DNA from: Levilactobacillus yonginensis | GTDB lineage: Bacteria > Bacillota > Bacilli > Lactobacillales > Lactobacillaceae | Direction of reading: 5' to 3' | DNA: 64,000 nt | NCBI RefSeq assembly: GCF_964065165.1 | Contig: NZ_OZ061549.1 | Span: 2,480,001-2,544,000, forward strand | Part shown: in pieces, positions 9,122 through 17,032 of the stretch | How positions within the stretch are numbered: position 1 is the first letter of the stretch | How the letters are laid out: every line of letters starts with the position of its first letter | Made by a program: the position numbers and the translations under genes | Notes under the pieces: generated by a model | What the model was told of the DNA's origin: nothing | The model's database searches: none | Seen by the model: only the letters and a program-made list of their open reading frames with translations

Positions 9122-9688
9122 ATGAAGAGAATAAATGTTGTGTTTACGGCCTTTGCCGCTGTGCTGATGCTCGGTGGTGATTTAATTCCTGCTACACCGG
9201 TTAATGCCAGTGCTAAATATCGTCGGACTAAAATTATTAAAGTCAAAAAGGTCAATTATGTTGTCCGAAACAAAAAGGGCAAGACCTACAGATTCAAGGG
9301 CAGTACCAAGAAACTGACATTGAAGACTAATCATTACCTGAAGAACTATACCAAATCAACCTGGAAGCGCACCAAGCAAACCAAGGTTTACCGTCAAGGT
9401 AAGAAAAAGCTGGTTTACTATTATGTGACGACTTCGAAGAATAAAGCTGCTGGTTGGGTTAAAAAGTCTGATTTAAAGGTTAAGCGTGCTAAAAAGACAT
9501 CTGCGGTTACTAAAACTAGTTCAAATGCCGAAGTAGTAAAACAGACGACTACTAAGTCAACCAAGTCGACTAAAAGCAAGCAGGCCGCGGCAAGTGCCAA
9601 AGCTAAGACTGAATCCCGTAAGAGCGCGGAAGGCCGTGTAGGAACACGTGGTGCCGGTGGTGGTAAATTACCTTCATTTTGGGACTAG
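9122..9688 (+). CDS. Secreted SH3-like small protein, tandem paralogue 3 with Ser/Thr/Lys tail
   Basis: A 188-residue exported protein. Signal peptide ending near PVNASA, then the same module (VVRNKKGKTYRFKG, TNHYLKNY, KLVYYYV, AAGWVKKSDL). Unlike its neighbours it continues into a low-complexity tail of Ser, Thr, Lys and Ala of about 60 residues, then GRVGTRGAGGG and a tryptophan near the end. Such tails commonly span or bind the wall. The ATG at 9122 follows GGGAG; the longer frame from 9068 lacks a site. Most divergent of the three. Confidence 0.72.
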   Translation: MKRINVVFTAFAAVLMLGGDLIPATPVNASAKYRRTKIIKVKKVNYVVRNKKGKTYRFKGSTKKLTLKTNHYLKNYTKSTWKRTKQTKVYRQGKKKLVYYYVTTSKNKAAGWVKKSDLKVKRAKKTSAVTKTSSNAEVVKQTTTKSTKSTKSKQAAASAKAKTESRKSAEGRVGTRGAGGGKLPSFWD

Positions 9689-9750
9689 ATAGTCAGTTTA
9701 TATGGTTCTACCTGTAAGGTTCTACCAATAATTATGTAAAAAGACGCTAA

Positions 9751-9800
9751 AAAAGGACAGAGACTAACCGAAAAATTCGGCAGTCTCTGTCCCTTTGTTT
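9751..9800 (+). terminator. Terminator after the tandem secreted cluster
   Basis: GGACAGAGACT (9755-9765) pairs with AGTCTCTGTCC (9782-9792) and is flanked by an A run upstream and a T-rich tract downstream, so it could work in both directions. Confidence 0.75.
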
Positions 9801-9920
9801 TCAGGTTTGCGTTGGACTTGACACGTATGTTAAAATTAATTTACTTAAACAAATTTACCTGCCACAACACCAAATTAATTTTCAGATTTTTACAAGTCTG
9901 TTTTTTATTTGGCGGCGGCG

Positions 9921-9965
9921 TTAAGCTAGCTTTAACCAATTCGGTTGAAGTTAGCTTATTTTTTT
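9921..9965 (+). terminator. Second terminator-like hairpin
   Basis: TAAGCTAGCTT pairs with AAGTTAGCTTA across TAACC..GGTTG and is followed by a T run. It sits 27 bases before the gene at 9993 with no gene between it and the terminator at 9751, so it may end a short transcript or be an attenuator. Confidence 0.65.
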
Positions 9966-9992
9966 GCTTAATTTTTGGGGAGTGACTAGCGT

Positions 9993-10220
9993 ATGGAAAA
10001 GGTAGCAGATCCGTTGTTAAATAAATTGCAGTTGTCGCAAGATTTGAAGTTTCTTATCGACCAAGGTTCGGGTCATCGTCTTGATTACAGAAGATTTCGT
10101 ATTTTTGAAATTAGGCTGACTACTGGTGTGATTGATCTGGTAGCCGAGTATCAGATGTATGCGAGTAAGTATACGCTCACCGAGATTGCCAACCTAATTG
10201 TTCAGAAGTACCAACTATAG
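9993..10220 (+). CDS. Hypothetical 75-residue protein
   Basis: A small cytoplasmic protein without signal peptide or membrane segment, starting at ATG after GGGGAGTGACTAGCG. It is mixed charged/hydrophobic and predicted mostly helical, ending in TLTEIANLIVQKYQL. I do not recognise the family. Its stop overlaps the end of the convergent XRE regulator by six bases, suggesting the two belong to one small accessory module. Confidence 0.5.
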   Translation: MEKVADPLLNKLQLSQDLKFLIDQGSGHRLDYRRFRIFEIRLTTGVIDLVAEYQMYASKYTLTEIANLIVQKYQL

Positions 10221-10526
10221 TTTTAAAATCTTCAAAACACTTTCTGCAACTGTCTCACGTTGTTCTTCTGGGAGGGACTTTAGATAGGCAATTAATTCTA
10301 AAGTGTGGATGCCAGTTAGTGATTCATCTGTGAAAAAATCACTCAGTTTCAGGTTCAGAGCCGATGCAATCGACTGCAGCTTGTTAAGGCTGATATTCTC
10401 GAGCTCTCCACGCTCGATTCGTGATATTAAGCTAACGGAAACGCTAGCTCGTTCAGCTAATTTTTCAATGGTCAAGTCTAATGATCGTCGTTTCTGATTC
10501 ACTAGTTTACTAATTGAGGTTTGCAT
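10215..10526 (-). CDS. XRE-family (Cro/CI-type) transcriptional regulator
   Basis: A 103-residue protein with an N-terminal helix-turn-helix of the HTH_3 type: KLVNQKRRSLDLTIEKLAE, then ASVSVSLISRIERGE, then ISLNKLQSIASALN (residues about 8-65). The C-terminal 35 residues are helical and probably dimerise. It is transcribed away from the frameshifted small gene at 10707 and convergent with the gene at 9993. Regulators like this are typical of prophage remnants and small mobile modules. The target is unknown; the divergent region 10527-10706 is the natural operator candidate. Confidence 0.85.
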   Translation of the reverse strand: MQTSISKLVNQKRRSLDLTIEKLAERASVSVSLISRIERGELENISLNKLQSIASALNLKLSDFFTDESLTGIHTLELIAYLKSLPEEQRETVAESVLKILKL

Positions 10527-10706
10527 GATTGGCTATCTCCTAATATGGCATTAAAGCTAACCATAATAGAGTCTTTATACCATGAACAGAGAAAATAAGA
10601 ACGTTTTACTATAAAAATAAGGAAAATAATACCAGTTTGTTCTATACTGTACTATAATCACTTATTTTGAAGTAAGTGGAAAATTATCGGTTAGGAGGAG
10701 TGTTCT

Positions 10707-10885
10707 ATGAGTCAGAAAATCGTGGCAATGTTTAAACGGGTGTTTTTGACCTGAACCAGCAGTTTATGACAACTCACACCGTTAAGTTAGCTTTCTGCGA
10801 CATCGTTGTGAATTGTCGGTACTTAGATATTTTGAAGCCCGAATGGATACATTTAATAATCGCTGATTCAGAAATTGAAAGTTAA
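10707..10885 (+). pseudogene. Small gene interrupted by a frameshift at a T5 run
   Basis: An ATG after a strong TTAGGAGGAG site opens a frame that stops after 15 codons at 10752-10754. From the T5 tract at 10743-10747 the -1 frame continues without a stop for 44 further codons to TAA 10883-10885, encoding a plausible sequence with HTVKLAFCDIVVN and LKPEWIHLIIADSE. A single lost T, or -1 ribosomal slippage, would join them into a protein of about 59 residues. Family not recognised. It lies divergent from the XRE gene. Confidence 0.45.
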
Positions 10886-10907
10886 TTATTGAAGGAGAAC
10901 CAAGCTT

Positions 10908-11339
10908 ATGAAAAAAAGACTTATCGCATTTATTCTCACTATCACATTGGTTGTCATGGGGGCCAGCTTACTGGGGTCGTCAGTGAACGCATCGGCATCA
11001 GCCAAATGGCAATTTGGAACCCCCAAAAAGGTTAGAGGCCTGTTTCGTACGAAAACGGTTAAGCACCATTACAACCAGCTCAACATCGCCCCAAACGTCG
11101 TGTACAACGAAATTCGAAAACCCAATTGGCCAGGAGAAAAAAGCGGGAAAATCACCTTCCTGCTGATGTGGCGGGTACCATCTCGCAAGCTTAGCTCACA
11201 CCTTTATCAAATCAAAAGCGTTACCCGGTATGGCAAGCATGTTCGCTATTACATCAAAACCTTTAGTCACAATCGCTTAAAGATTTCGAAAACCAAGGCA
11301 TTTGCGCACAAGCCTTACTATTACAGAACTAAGGATTAG
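10908..11339 (+). CDS. Secreted 143-residue protein of the 'GTPKxVRGxF' family
   Basis: N-terminal signal peptide (KKR start, hydrophobic core, cleavage near VNASA). The mature part begins KWQFGTPKKVRGLFRTK and is very basic. The WxxGTPKxVRGxFxTK opening recurs in the secreted proteins at 15068 and 16583, so these are three members of one family; this copy is the most divergent beyond the opening. The start follows GAAGGAG. No catalytic motif is visible; a surface or wall role is inferred from export and charge. Confidence 0.7.
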   Translation: MKKRLIAFILTITLVVMGASLLGSSVNASASAKWQFGTPKKVRGLFRTKTVKHHYNQLNIAPNVVYNEIRKPNWPGEKSGKITFLLMWRVPSRKLSSHLYQIKSVTRYGKHVRYYIKTFSHNRLKISKTKAFAHKPYYYRTKD

Positions 11340-11384
11340 TCATTCGTTGAATAATGACAGCAGTTTTTTTAGGAGGAACCAGCC

Positions 11385-12224
11385 ATGAAGTTTAACTGGA
11401 TAAACAAAGCGACGACAATCTTACTGAGCAGCGTTTTAGTAGGGGGCGTCGTCACTACCACCGCACCCATGTTCACGACCCAAGCACAAGCCTATAACAA
11501 TGAAGACGCGCCAATCAGTTATCAAGTGTTTAAGGATGACGAAAGCAGCGTTAAACAGATTGTTAAAAAGGCCAGTCCTAAAGTAAAACAACAGCTCAAT
11601 GCTGCCTTCTTTAAGCGGATGGAAAAGAAGCCGGTCAATGCGTATGGGACCTTCGCTGACTTCTCGGACGTCATGCATGTTCTGGCGACACACGCGGTCA
11701 GTGAACTTGGCCGGAAAGGTCAGGCAACCCCAGCTTTTAAGCAGGACTACCGGGCAATGCTGGCTGTTTACGATCAGTTTAAGGGACGCTTAGACACTGA
11801 TTACCAAAATGCTGTCAATAATGATATTGATGATGCTGATCAACAAATTGCCGAAAATAATGTTGATTCGGATAGCATTGGCTATCTTGGTGATGATTTC
11901 ATTCAATACTTTGAGACGAATATCCGGCCGGATAAAGTCACTGGTGTCCCACAAGTTAAGAGTAAGATCACCAAGTTAACCGCTAAAAAGACGTCTTCTA
12001 AAAAGTACGTTAAAGTTTCCGGGACTGTGAAATTAGGCAAAAAGGCCAACTATGCTCGGATCAAGACGTATAAGGGAACCCGTTATGCAAAACTAAAGGG
12101 TGCTCACAGTTTTAGCAAAAAAGTTTACGCACCTAAAGCTAAGAAGGTCAGTGCCACTGTTGGGTATTATTCACATGGCCATTTCTCTCCTGTAACTGCC
12201 ACTAAGAGTGTGCACGTTAAATAG
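11385..12224 (+). CDS. Secreted protein, 279 residues, with basic C-terminal domain
   Basis: Signal peptide with cleavage near TQAQA, after an AGGAGG ribosome site. The mature N-terminal half (about 40-190) is helical and acidic (DDESSVKQIVKKAS, NNDIDDADQQ). The C-terminal 90 residues are strand-rich and basic (KYVKVSGTVKLGKKANYARIK, then KVSATVGYYSHGHF), resembling a bacterial Ig-like or wall-binding module. Function not recognised. A broken CAP-domain sequence follows directly, so the pair may once have formed one operon or gene. Confidence 0.65.
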   Translation: MKFNWINKATTILLSSVLVGGVVTTTAPMFTTQAQAYNNEDAPISYQVFKDDESSVKQIVKKASPKVKQQLNAAFFKRMEKKPVNAYGTFADFSDVMHVLATHAVSELGRKGQATPAFKQDYRAMLAVYDQFKGRLDTDYQNAVNNDIDDADQQIAENNVDSDSIGYLGDDFIQYFETNIRPDKVTGVPQVKSKITKLTAKKTSSKKYVKVSGTVKLGKKANYARIKTYKGTRYAKLKGAHSFSKKVYAPKAKKVSATVGYYSHGHFSPVTATKSVHVK

Positions 12225-12249
12225 TTTTCAGATCATAGGAGAAATTTAG

Positions 12250-12512
12250 CCAGTTAAAGGAACCTGATGTAATCGCCGCTATGACTGATAAGGCTATTAA
12301 TGATATTGATCTCAATACTGAGTTTAAATCCGGTGGATAAAAATTCTTATAATGCCGGTAAAGCCGTGACCTTGGCTTGCTTCTATGATGAAGATCACCA
12401 CAACGGTCACCGTGACATTTTATTGGATGCTGACTTCAATGCCATTGGAATCGGTGCCGATTGAGTCAAAGATAATGCTGCTTCAAAGGTTGCCAATCCT
12501 GGCACCAAATAA
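12250..12512 (+). pseudogene. Remnant of a CAP/SCP-like secreted protein
   Basis: No intact frame. One frame reads KEPDVIAAMTDKAINDIDL up to about 12340. A second reads NSYNAGKAVTLACFYDE, then NGHRDILLDADFNAIGIG, then a TGA at 12462 followed in frame by VKDNAASKV to the stop at 12510. GHRDxLLDxxFxxIGIG is the hallmark of the CAP (cysteine-rich secretory/SCP) domain as found in secreted lactobacillus proteins. The N-terminal part of the domain is missing and there is at least one frameshift and one stop. Confidence 0.65.
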
Positions 12513-12545
12513 CAGCTAACCCAATCTGTTTTAACGCATGCACCA

Positions 12546-12577
12546 AAAAGAGACTGGAATTTTATCCCAGCCTCTTT
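12546..12577 (+). terminator. Terminator-like hairpin after the CAP remnant
   Basis: AGAGACTGG pairs with CCCAGCCTCT; the T tract is short (TTTAA), so strength is uncertain. Confidence 0.5.
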
Positions 12578-12752
12578 AAGTGCACCTTAATTAGAGGCTT
12601 TTTGATTACCTGATGCCGTACTAACAGCGTTTCACGCACATGTCATTACCGTCAAACCTCAGCAACACGATGATAACAGCTATTAATGGTTGCGACACCA
12701 GCAAGCTATCTGTTTGCTAAACAATTTACTGCATACAAAGGTGGGAGCTCAC

Positions 12753-13688
12753 ATGAAACGACTTATCGAGAGTCTGGTCGTTGTTGGACTAGGTCTCTTT
12801 CTGGGCATGGTTCCCGGTGGCGTGGCTCACGCGGCAACTGCTACAGCGACCGCTTCGTCTGAATCGGTTGGCACCTCTGCCAATTCGTCAACAACGTCGA
12901 CTCCTAAAACTAAGCCCAAGGCCCAGTCAAAACCACCAGTGCCTTACCGCAAGATTTTTGGTAAGCAAAAAGTTAACTACTACACCAAAATTGGGGCTAA
13001 CCGAAAGCACAACTACCAGGTGTACCAAACGGGAGGAGCCAAGTCTTCCGCGAAGAATATGAAAGCCATTTCGACTGGACGACACTACGCGAATAAAAAG
13101 GTCCACGTTACCCGCGAAGAAAAAATGGGGGATGGGACTTGGTTGAAATTTACCTACCAGCACACCCAAACGGGCTGGATTCATCGCAATGGAACCGTCA
13201 AGTCCTACCGGTGGCTCAATATTCCCTTGATTGCGCAACGTCCTGAACTTCCCACGGGTTGTGAAATCACGGCGACGACCATGATGCTCCAGTACGCTGG
13301 GGCTAAGGTCACCAAGATGTCGCTGGCTAAAGAAATGCCGCGAAGTTCTAACCCCAACAAGGGATTCGTTGGCAGCCCTTATCGGCGCTCTGGTTGGTGG
13401 ATCTATCCTAAGGGCCTCATGACGACCGTTAAGCGTCACCTTGGCTCGGCTAAGAACATGACCGGGGCTTCGTTTAAAAAGATGAAGACACAAATCAATC
13501 GGGGCCATCCCGTGGTTATCTGGGTCGCCGGGGTCGATGGCTTTGTAAATCATGCCATCACGCTTTCTGGCTACAGCAGTGCGCGGGCTTACTACAATGA
13601 TCCGTGGACCAAGCGGAAAACCAGCATGACCCTAGCTAGCCTGCACAAGCACCGCAAACACGATGCGTATCGGGCTTTGAGTTATTAA
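12753..13688 (+). CDS. Secreted C39-like cysteine peptidase with SH3/GW-like domain
   Basis: A 311-residue exported protein. A signal peptide ends near VAHAATA, then a Ser/Thr/Pro linker to about residue 65, then a GW/SH3-like wall-binding module ending GTWLKFTY..TGWIHRNG. The C-terminal domain is peptidase C39-like: ELPTGCEITATTMML holds the candidate nucleophile Cys, VNHAITLSGY the His, and YNDPW the Asp. Such proteins are thought to hydrolyse peptides at the cell surface; the substrate is unknown. ATG 12753 follows GGTGGGAG; an upstream in-frame ATG at 12690 has no site. The NlpC/P60 gene follows 41 bases later. Confidence 0.8.
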   Translation: MKRLIESLVVVGLGLFLGMVPGGVAHAATATATASSESVGTSANSSTTSTPKTKPKAQSKPPVPYRKIFGKQKVNYYTKIGANRKHNYQVYQTGGAKSSAKNMKAISTGRHYANKKVHVTREEKMGDGTWLKFTYQHTQTGWIHRNGTVKSYRWLNIPLIAQRPELPTGCEITATTMMLQYAGAKVTKMSLAKEMPRSSNPNKGFVGSPYRRSGWWIYPKGLMTTVKRHLGSAKNMTGASFKKMKTQINRGHPVVIWVAGVDGFVNHAITLSGYSSARAYYNDPWTKRKTSMTLASLHKHRKHDAYRALSY

Positions 13689-13729
13689 TTAGGTATTCAT
13701 TCAATAATTTTACAAAGGAGTAGAGCAAA

Positions 13730-14767
13730 ATGAAGAAAAAATGGTTATCCACATTACTTGTCGTTGCTGGTCTAACCAGCGTTGGCATCACGACCACGGC
13801 GCAAGCAAAGACTAGTTACTACACGACTAGCCCTGGCATCATCCGGGTTAAGAAGACGGTGGCCTACTACAAAGACGCCGCTAAGAAACATCATGCGGCT
13901 ACGATTCATAAGGACCACTATGCCAAGATTTCTAAGGTGGTAACGGTCAAGGGGCACGCCCCTGTTTTAAAGACCAATACTGGCAAATACGTGACTGCTA
14001 ACAAGTCATTCGTTGCTAAGACGAAGGGCTACCAAAACCCGAAAAAGTATTATCAGGTCAATTACAAGCAGATCAAACCTTACGGTAAGGTCGGGTATAC
14101 GGTCAAGCGGGGCTACGAAGGCATCAAGACTTGGAAGATCATGCGCCGCTTAGGCACTGCTAATGGCTACAACAAGTACAATTCGGCAACGGTCTATGCC
14201 GTCAAGAATTTCCAACGTAAACATCACCTGAAGGTCACGGGGACGGTGAACGAGAAGACCTGGGTCAAACTCGGATTTTCTAAGTCTAGCTGGAAGAGCA
14301 TTGATTCATACGTCGCGCCATTAGGTGCCCATGCTTGGAATGGCCGGACTGACCATATCGAGGCAATGATCAAGCAAGCATACAAGTATAAGGGAAATCC
14401 TTACCTGGTAGGTTCTTCCTCTAAGCCAGTTTATGGCACGGACTGCTCTGGTCTTGTCATGCAGGCGCTTTATGCAGGTGGAATCAATACCAAGCCAATC
14501 AGTTCGATCCATCACGCTTACCCAGGCAATGAATGGAATTCTCGTAACCTGTGGGCTAGCAAGAAGTTCCAACACGTTGCTTACAGCCACAAGAAGCGCG
14601 GCGACTTGGTCTTCTATTACCAACCTGGCACCCACACGATTTGGCACGTTGCCATTTACTTAGGCAAAGGTAAGGTCATCGAAAGCTGGCCACCACGCAT
14701 CATGGTTCAACCAATCAAGAACGGCCAACGCTCAAACGTGGCGGGAATCGCGCGTGTTTTCCACTAA
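13730..14767 (+). CDS. Secreted NlpC/P60 peptidoglycan endopeptidase with PG-binding domain
   Basis: A 345-residue exported enzyme. Signal peptide to about TTAQA, an SH3-like N-terminal region (ISKVVTVKGHAPVLKTNTGKY), then a peptidoglycan_binding_1 domain (residues about 115-185: VYAVKNFQRKHHLKVTGTVN). The C-terminal NlpC/P60 domain has GTDCSGLVMQ with the catalytic Cys, IWHVAIYLG with the His, and a polar residue after it. The family cuts between D-glutamate and the diamino acid in stem peptides. Probably cotranscribed with the C39-like gene, suggesting joint wall or peptide processing. Confidence 0.88.
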   Translation: MKKKWLSTLLVVAGLTSVGITTTAQAKTSYYTTSPGIIRVKKTVAYYKDAAKKHHAATIHKDHYAKISKVVTVKGHAPVLKTNTGKYVTANKSFVAKTKGYQNPKKYYQVNYKQIKPYGKVGYTVKRGYEGIKTWKIMRRLGTANGYNKYNSATVYAVKNFQRKHHLKVTGTVNEKTWVKLGFSKSSWKSIDSYVAPLGAHAWNGRTDHIEAMIKQAYKYKGNPYLVGSSSKPVYGTDCSGLVMQALYAGGINTKPISSIHHAYPGNEWNSRNLWASKKFQHVAYSHKKRGDLVFYYQPGTHTIWHVAIYLGKGKVIESWPPRIMVQPIKNGQRSNVAGIARVFH

Positions 14768-14834
14768 GATTTAAACAGTTTGATAGGTGTAACGGCGCTT
14801 TGTCGATGGATATTGATGGAGTGGTCGTGAAGGG

Positions 14835-14869
14835 GAGTCAATTTATTTTCGAATTGGCTCTCTTTTTTT
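14835..14869 (+). terminator. Terminator after the NlpC/P60 gene
   Basis: GAGTCAATT pairs with AATTGGCTC and is followed by seven T. The remaining 200 bases to the next gene at 15068 contain nothing I recognise beyond presumed promoter sequence. Confidence 0.8.
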
Positions 14870-15067
14870 GCGATGAATTTAGGTTGATTTACCAGTGTCG
14901 ATGCTGGTGAACAGCCAACCTAATATGATGAAAACGGCAATTTTTTTAGTGTATTTACGGCCCAATAGTGCTATGGTTAATTTTGTTCTTAAATATATAA
15001 GATGGGAAACTGGTGGAAACTACATAAGGTTTACTGATCTTTAAAATTTTAAAGGTGGCGGTTTATA

Positions 15068-15499
15068 ATGAAAAAATTAACGAAGCACATGTTACTGGCC
15101 TTGGGTGTGGCCGCGATACTTCTGCTAGGAATTGGTGGAACGACTGCTCAGGCGTCAACGACGACAACCTTCCAGCACAAGAGCACGACCGTTAAATGGC
15201 ACAAGGGGACGCCTAAGAGTGTCCGTGGTAAGTTTAAGACCAAGCATTACGGGGCTGACTTGATGATGGAGACTAAGATTCGGGCAAAGTCTATCTGGTT
15301 CTGGGGGTCAGGCATGCCCGTCCAAAAGGGCTACAACGTGCACTACAAAAAGACTCGGCATAATCACTACGTTATTCGTTACGATGCCCACGCTTCAGGG
15401 ATGTTCAAGGGCGGTAAGAAGCTGAAGATGTCCGTCGTCAAGGTTGGCAAGAAGAGCATTAAGGTCTTTGGGTACAGCAACGTTTTCCACAAGTATTAG
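15068..15499 (+). CDS. Secreted 143-residue protein of the 'GTPKxVRGxF' family
   Basis: Signal peptide with cleavage near TAQAS, after an AAAGGTGG site. The mature domain begins VKWHKGTPKSVRGKFKTK and runs through GSGMPVQKGYNVHYKK, IRYDAHASGMFKGGKKLKM and KVFGYSNVFHK. It is a close homologue of the product at 16583, alignable over the whole mature region, and a distant one of that at 10908. It is basic, aromatic-rich, without cysteines or a visible active site. Function unknown. Confidence 0.75.
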   Translation: MKKLTKHMLLALGVAAILLLGIGGTTAQASTTTTFQHKSTTVKWHKGTPKSVRGKFKTKHYGADLMMETKIRAKSIWFWGSGMPVQKGYNVHYKKTRHNHYVIRYDAHASGMFKGGKKLKMSVVKVGKKSIKVFGYSNVFHKY

Positions 15500-15514
15500 A
15501 CCATCATTCTGAGA

Positions 15515-15550
15515 AGCACGGTTGCCGGTATTTTGGTAAGCGTGTTTTTT
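15515..15550 (+). terminator. Terminator after the 15068 gene
   Basis: GCACGGTTGCCGG can pair with TGGTAAGCGTGT and is followed by six T. Confidence 0.65.
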
Positions 15551-15610
15551 CGTGTGCTTGTAGAAAAGTTGTTGAAATCAGAAAGTTGAAGAATGTTGTG
15601 AGGAAAATAC

Positions 15611-15650
15611 AAAAGCCTGCTAGCTACGTCAAAGTAGTTAGTAGGCTTTT
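15611..15650 (-). terminator. Terminator of the lipoprotein gene, probably bidirectional
   Basis: AAAAGCCTGCTAGCTAC pairs with GTAGTTAGTAGGCTTTT. A and T runs on the two sides allow use in both directions; it lies 25 bases past the lipoprotein stop. Confidence 0.8.
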
Positions 15651-15674
15651 AGGGCACATTTGGAAGTTGAAATG

Positions 15675-16304
15675 TTAGTCAAAAGTTTCCATGATGAATG
15701 AATTTAATGACCGTTTCTGCTGATTTAGCGGTCCATTTTCTGTGGTACCGTAGTCAGGATTCAAATCGTTGTCTGAGCCGAAGATAGGTTCAATGTAGTA
15801 CGAATCAGCGGCATCAAAGATCGGCGTGATGGCGTTGTCGGCTGAATCAAAGGCGGATTGCTTAGGCTCACCACTGGCAATTGATTTAGCCGAGTAGGCA
15901 AACGTAAACTGAGTGAAATCATCCTTCCCTTTTTGAACGAAGCCCAATCCCTTAGTGGTGTACTTGGTCTGCTTAACCTGAGCAAAGGTTGCGCGAATGG
16001 CTTTGCTGAAAGCCTTGGATTCCTTGGCCGGCTTCAGTTTGTTTCCCGTGATCTTAGCGACCTTGTAGCCGTTCTCTGCTGTCTTAATTGCGACCACGTG
16101 CTTGGCCCCTAGCGCCACTTTGAGTAATGCTTCATAGTTTTTATCGCTGGGGGTCGCCTTCAGCTTTTTTCCAGCTTGTTTGACTTTAGCTGCCTGAATC
16201 TCCGCCTTACTCGGCTCCTTGTGCGCGGTTGAATCTGAATGTGAGCAACCTGCTAATAACAAAAATGAGGCAATTGCTAAGGTGCTTAAAACTAATTTTT
16301 TCAT
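15675..16304 (-). CDS. Lipoprotein, 209 residues
   Basis: The signal peptide carries a lipobox LLLAGC, so Cys20 would be lipidated and the protein anchored to the outer membrane face. The start ATG 16304 is chosen because GGAGG lies five bases upstream; an earlier ATG at 16316 overlaps that site. The mature part is Lys/Ala-rich with two related segments (AGKKLKATPSDKNYEALLKVALG and AVIK-like repeats), then a mixed domain ending in SFIMETFD. I do not recognise a family. It is the only minus-strand gene in this cluster besides the XRE gene. Confidence 0.75.
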   Translation of the reverse strand: MKKLVLSTLAIASFLLLAGCSHSDSTAHKEPSKAEIQAAKVKQAGKKLKATPSDKNYEALLKVALGAKHVVAIKTAENGYKVAKITGNKLKPAKESKAFSKAIRATFAQVKQTKYTTKGLGFVQKGKDDFTQFTFAYSAKSIASGEPKQSAFDSADNAITPIFDAADSYYIEPIFGSDNDLNPDYGTTENGPLNQQKRSLNSFIMETFD

Positions 16305-16582
16305 CTTTTCCTCCATGTTTGACCGTCAGCCTGTAAGCTTGGCGGACTCGTCAAACTCAATAATAGTTCCCGAAAATAGCGAGCAAAAATTAGCTTACCA
16401 TAGATTAATTGTCCGGTCATTACGCAGTATAACTGGGATGGCGAACTTATGGGGTGGACTAAAAATAATTAACATAATATCTAATTTTCCTTGGTGAAGT
16501 CTTCTTGACGGGCGTGGGGCAATGGTCATGCTATGATTGGCGTGTTCGGTAGATGACATCTAAGAGGGAGAATCATGAGAAG

Positions 16583-16984
16583 ATGAAAAATATATTATTG
16601 GCATTAGCAGTTGTCACAAGCATCGGCGTAGGCAGTCTTAGTAGTAGCTCAGCCGACGCAAGTTCCTGGCATAAAGGGGTTCCCAAGGAAATCCGCGGTA
16701 ATTTTGGGACCAAAGAATATGGGGCCAACTTAACCATGGGGTGTACTTTCCGGGCTAAGTCTCTGGTCTTTGGAGCCTCGGGGATGCCCACCCAAGTTGG
16801 CTATAACGTCCATTATAAGAAGCTTTATCGCCATAGTTATCTGCTACGCTACGATGCGCACGCCAATGGTTTGTTTAAGGGCGGTAGGAAACTGAAAATG
16901 CCAGTGAAGCGGGTGGGCAAGAACTTACGGGTGTTTGGGTACAAGATTATTTTCCACAGAGAGTCGGTTCATGCACACAAGTAG
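16583..16984 (+). CDS. Secreted 133-residue protein of the 'GTPKxVRGxF' family
   Basis: Signal peptide (KNILLALAVVTSIGVG, cleavage near SADAS). The mature domain begins WHKGVPKEIRGNFGTK and shares GASGMPTQVGYNVHYKK, LRYDAHANGLFKGGRKLKM and RVFGYKIIFH with the product at 15068. Start uncertain: ATG 16583 gives a clean signal peptide but its AGGGAG site is 12 bases away. An ATG at 16553 would add ten hydrophilic residues. A paralogue produced by duplication; role unknown. Confidence 0.7.
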   Translation: MKNILLALAVVTSIGVGSLSSSSADASSWHKGVPKEIRGNFGTKEYGANLTMGCTFRAKSLVFGASGMPTQVGYNVHYKKLYRHSYLLRYDAHANGLFKGGRKLKMPVKRVGKNLRVFGYKIIFHRESVHAHK

Positions 16985-16996
16985 ATTTACCTAAGC

Positions 16997-17032
16997 AACC
17001 CATTGAGACCAATTAAGCTCTCGAGGGGTTTT
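16997..17032 (+). terminator. Terminator after the 16583 gene
   Basis: AACCC..TGAGA pairs with TCTC.A.GGGTT-like sequence and ends in TTTT. The 220 bases between it and the promoter at 17258 hold nothing I recognise. Confidence 0.5.
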
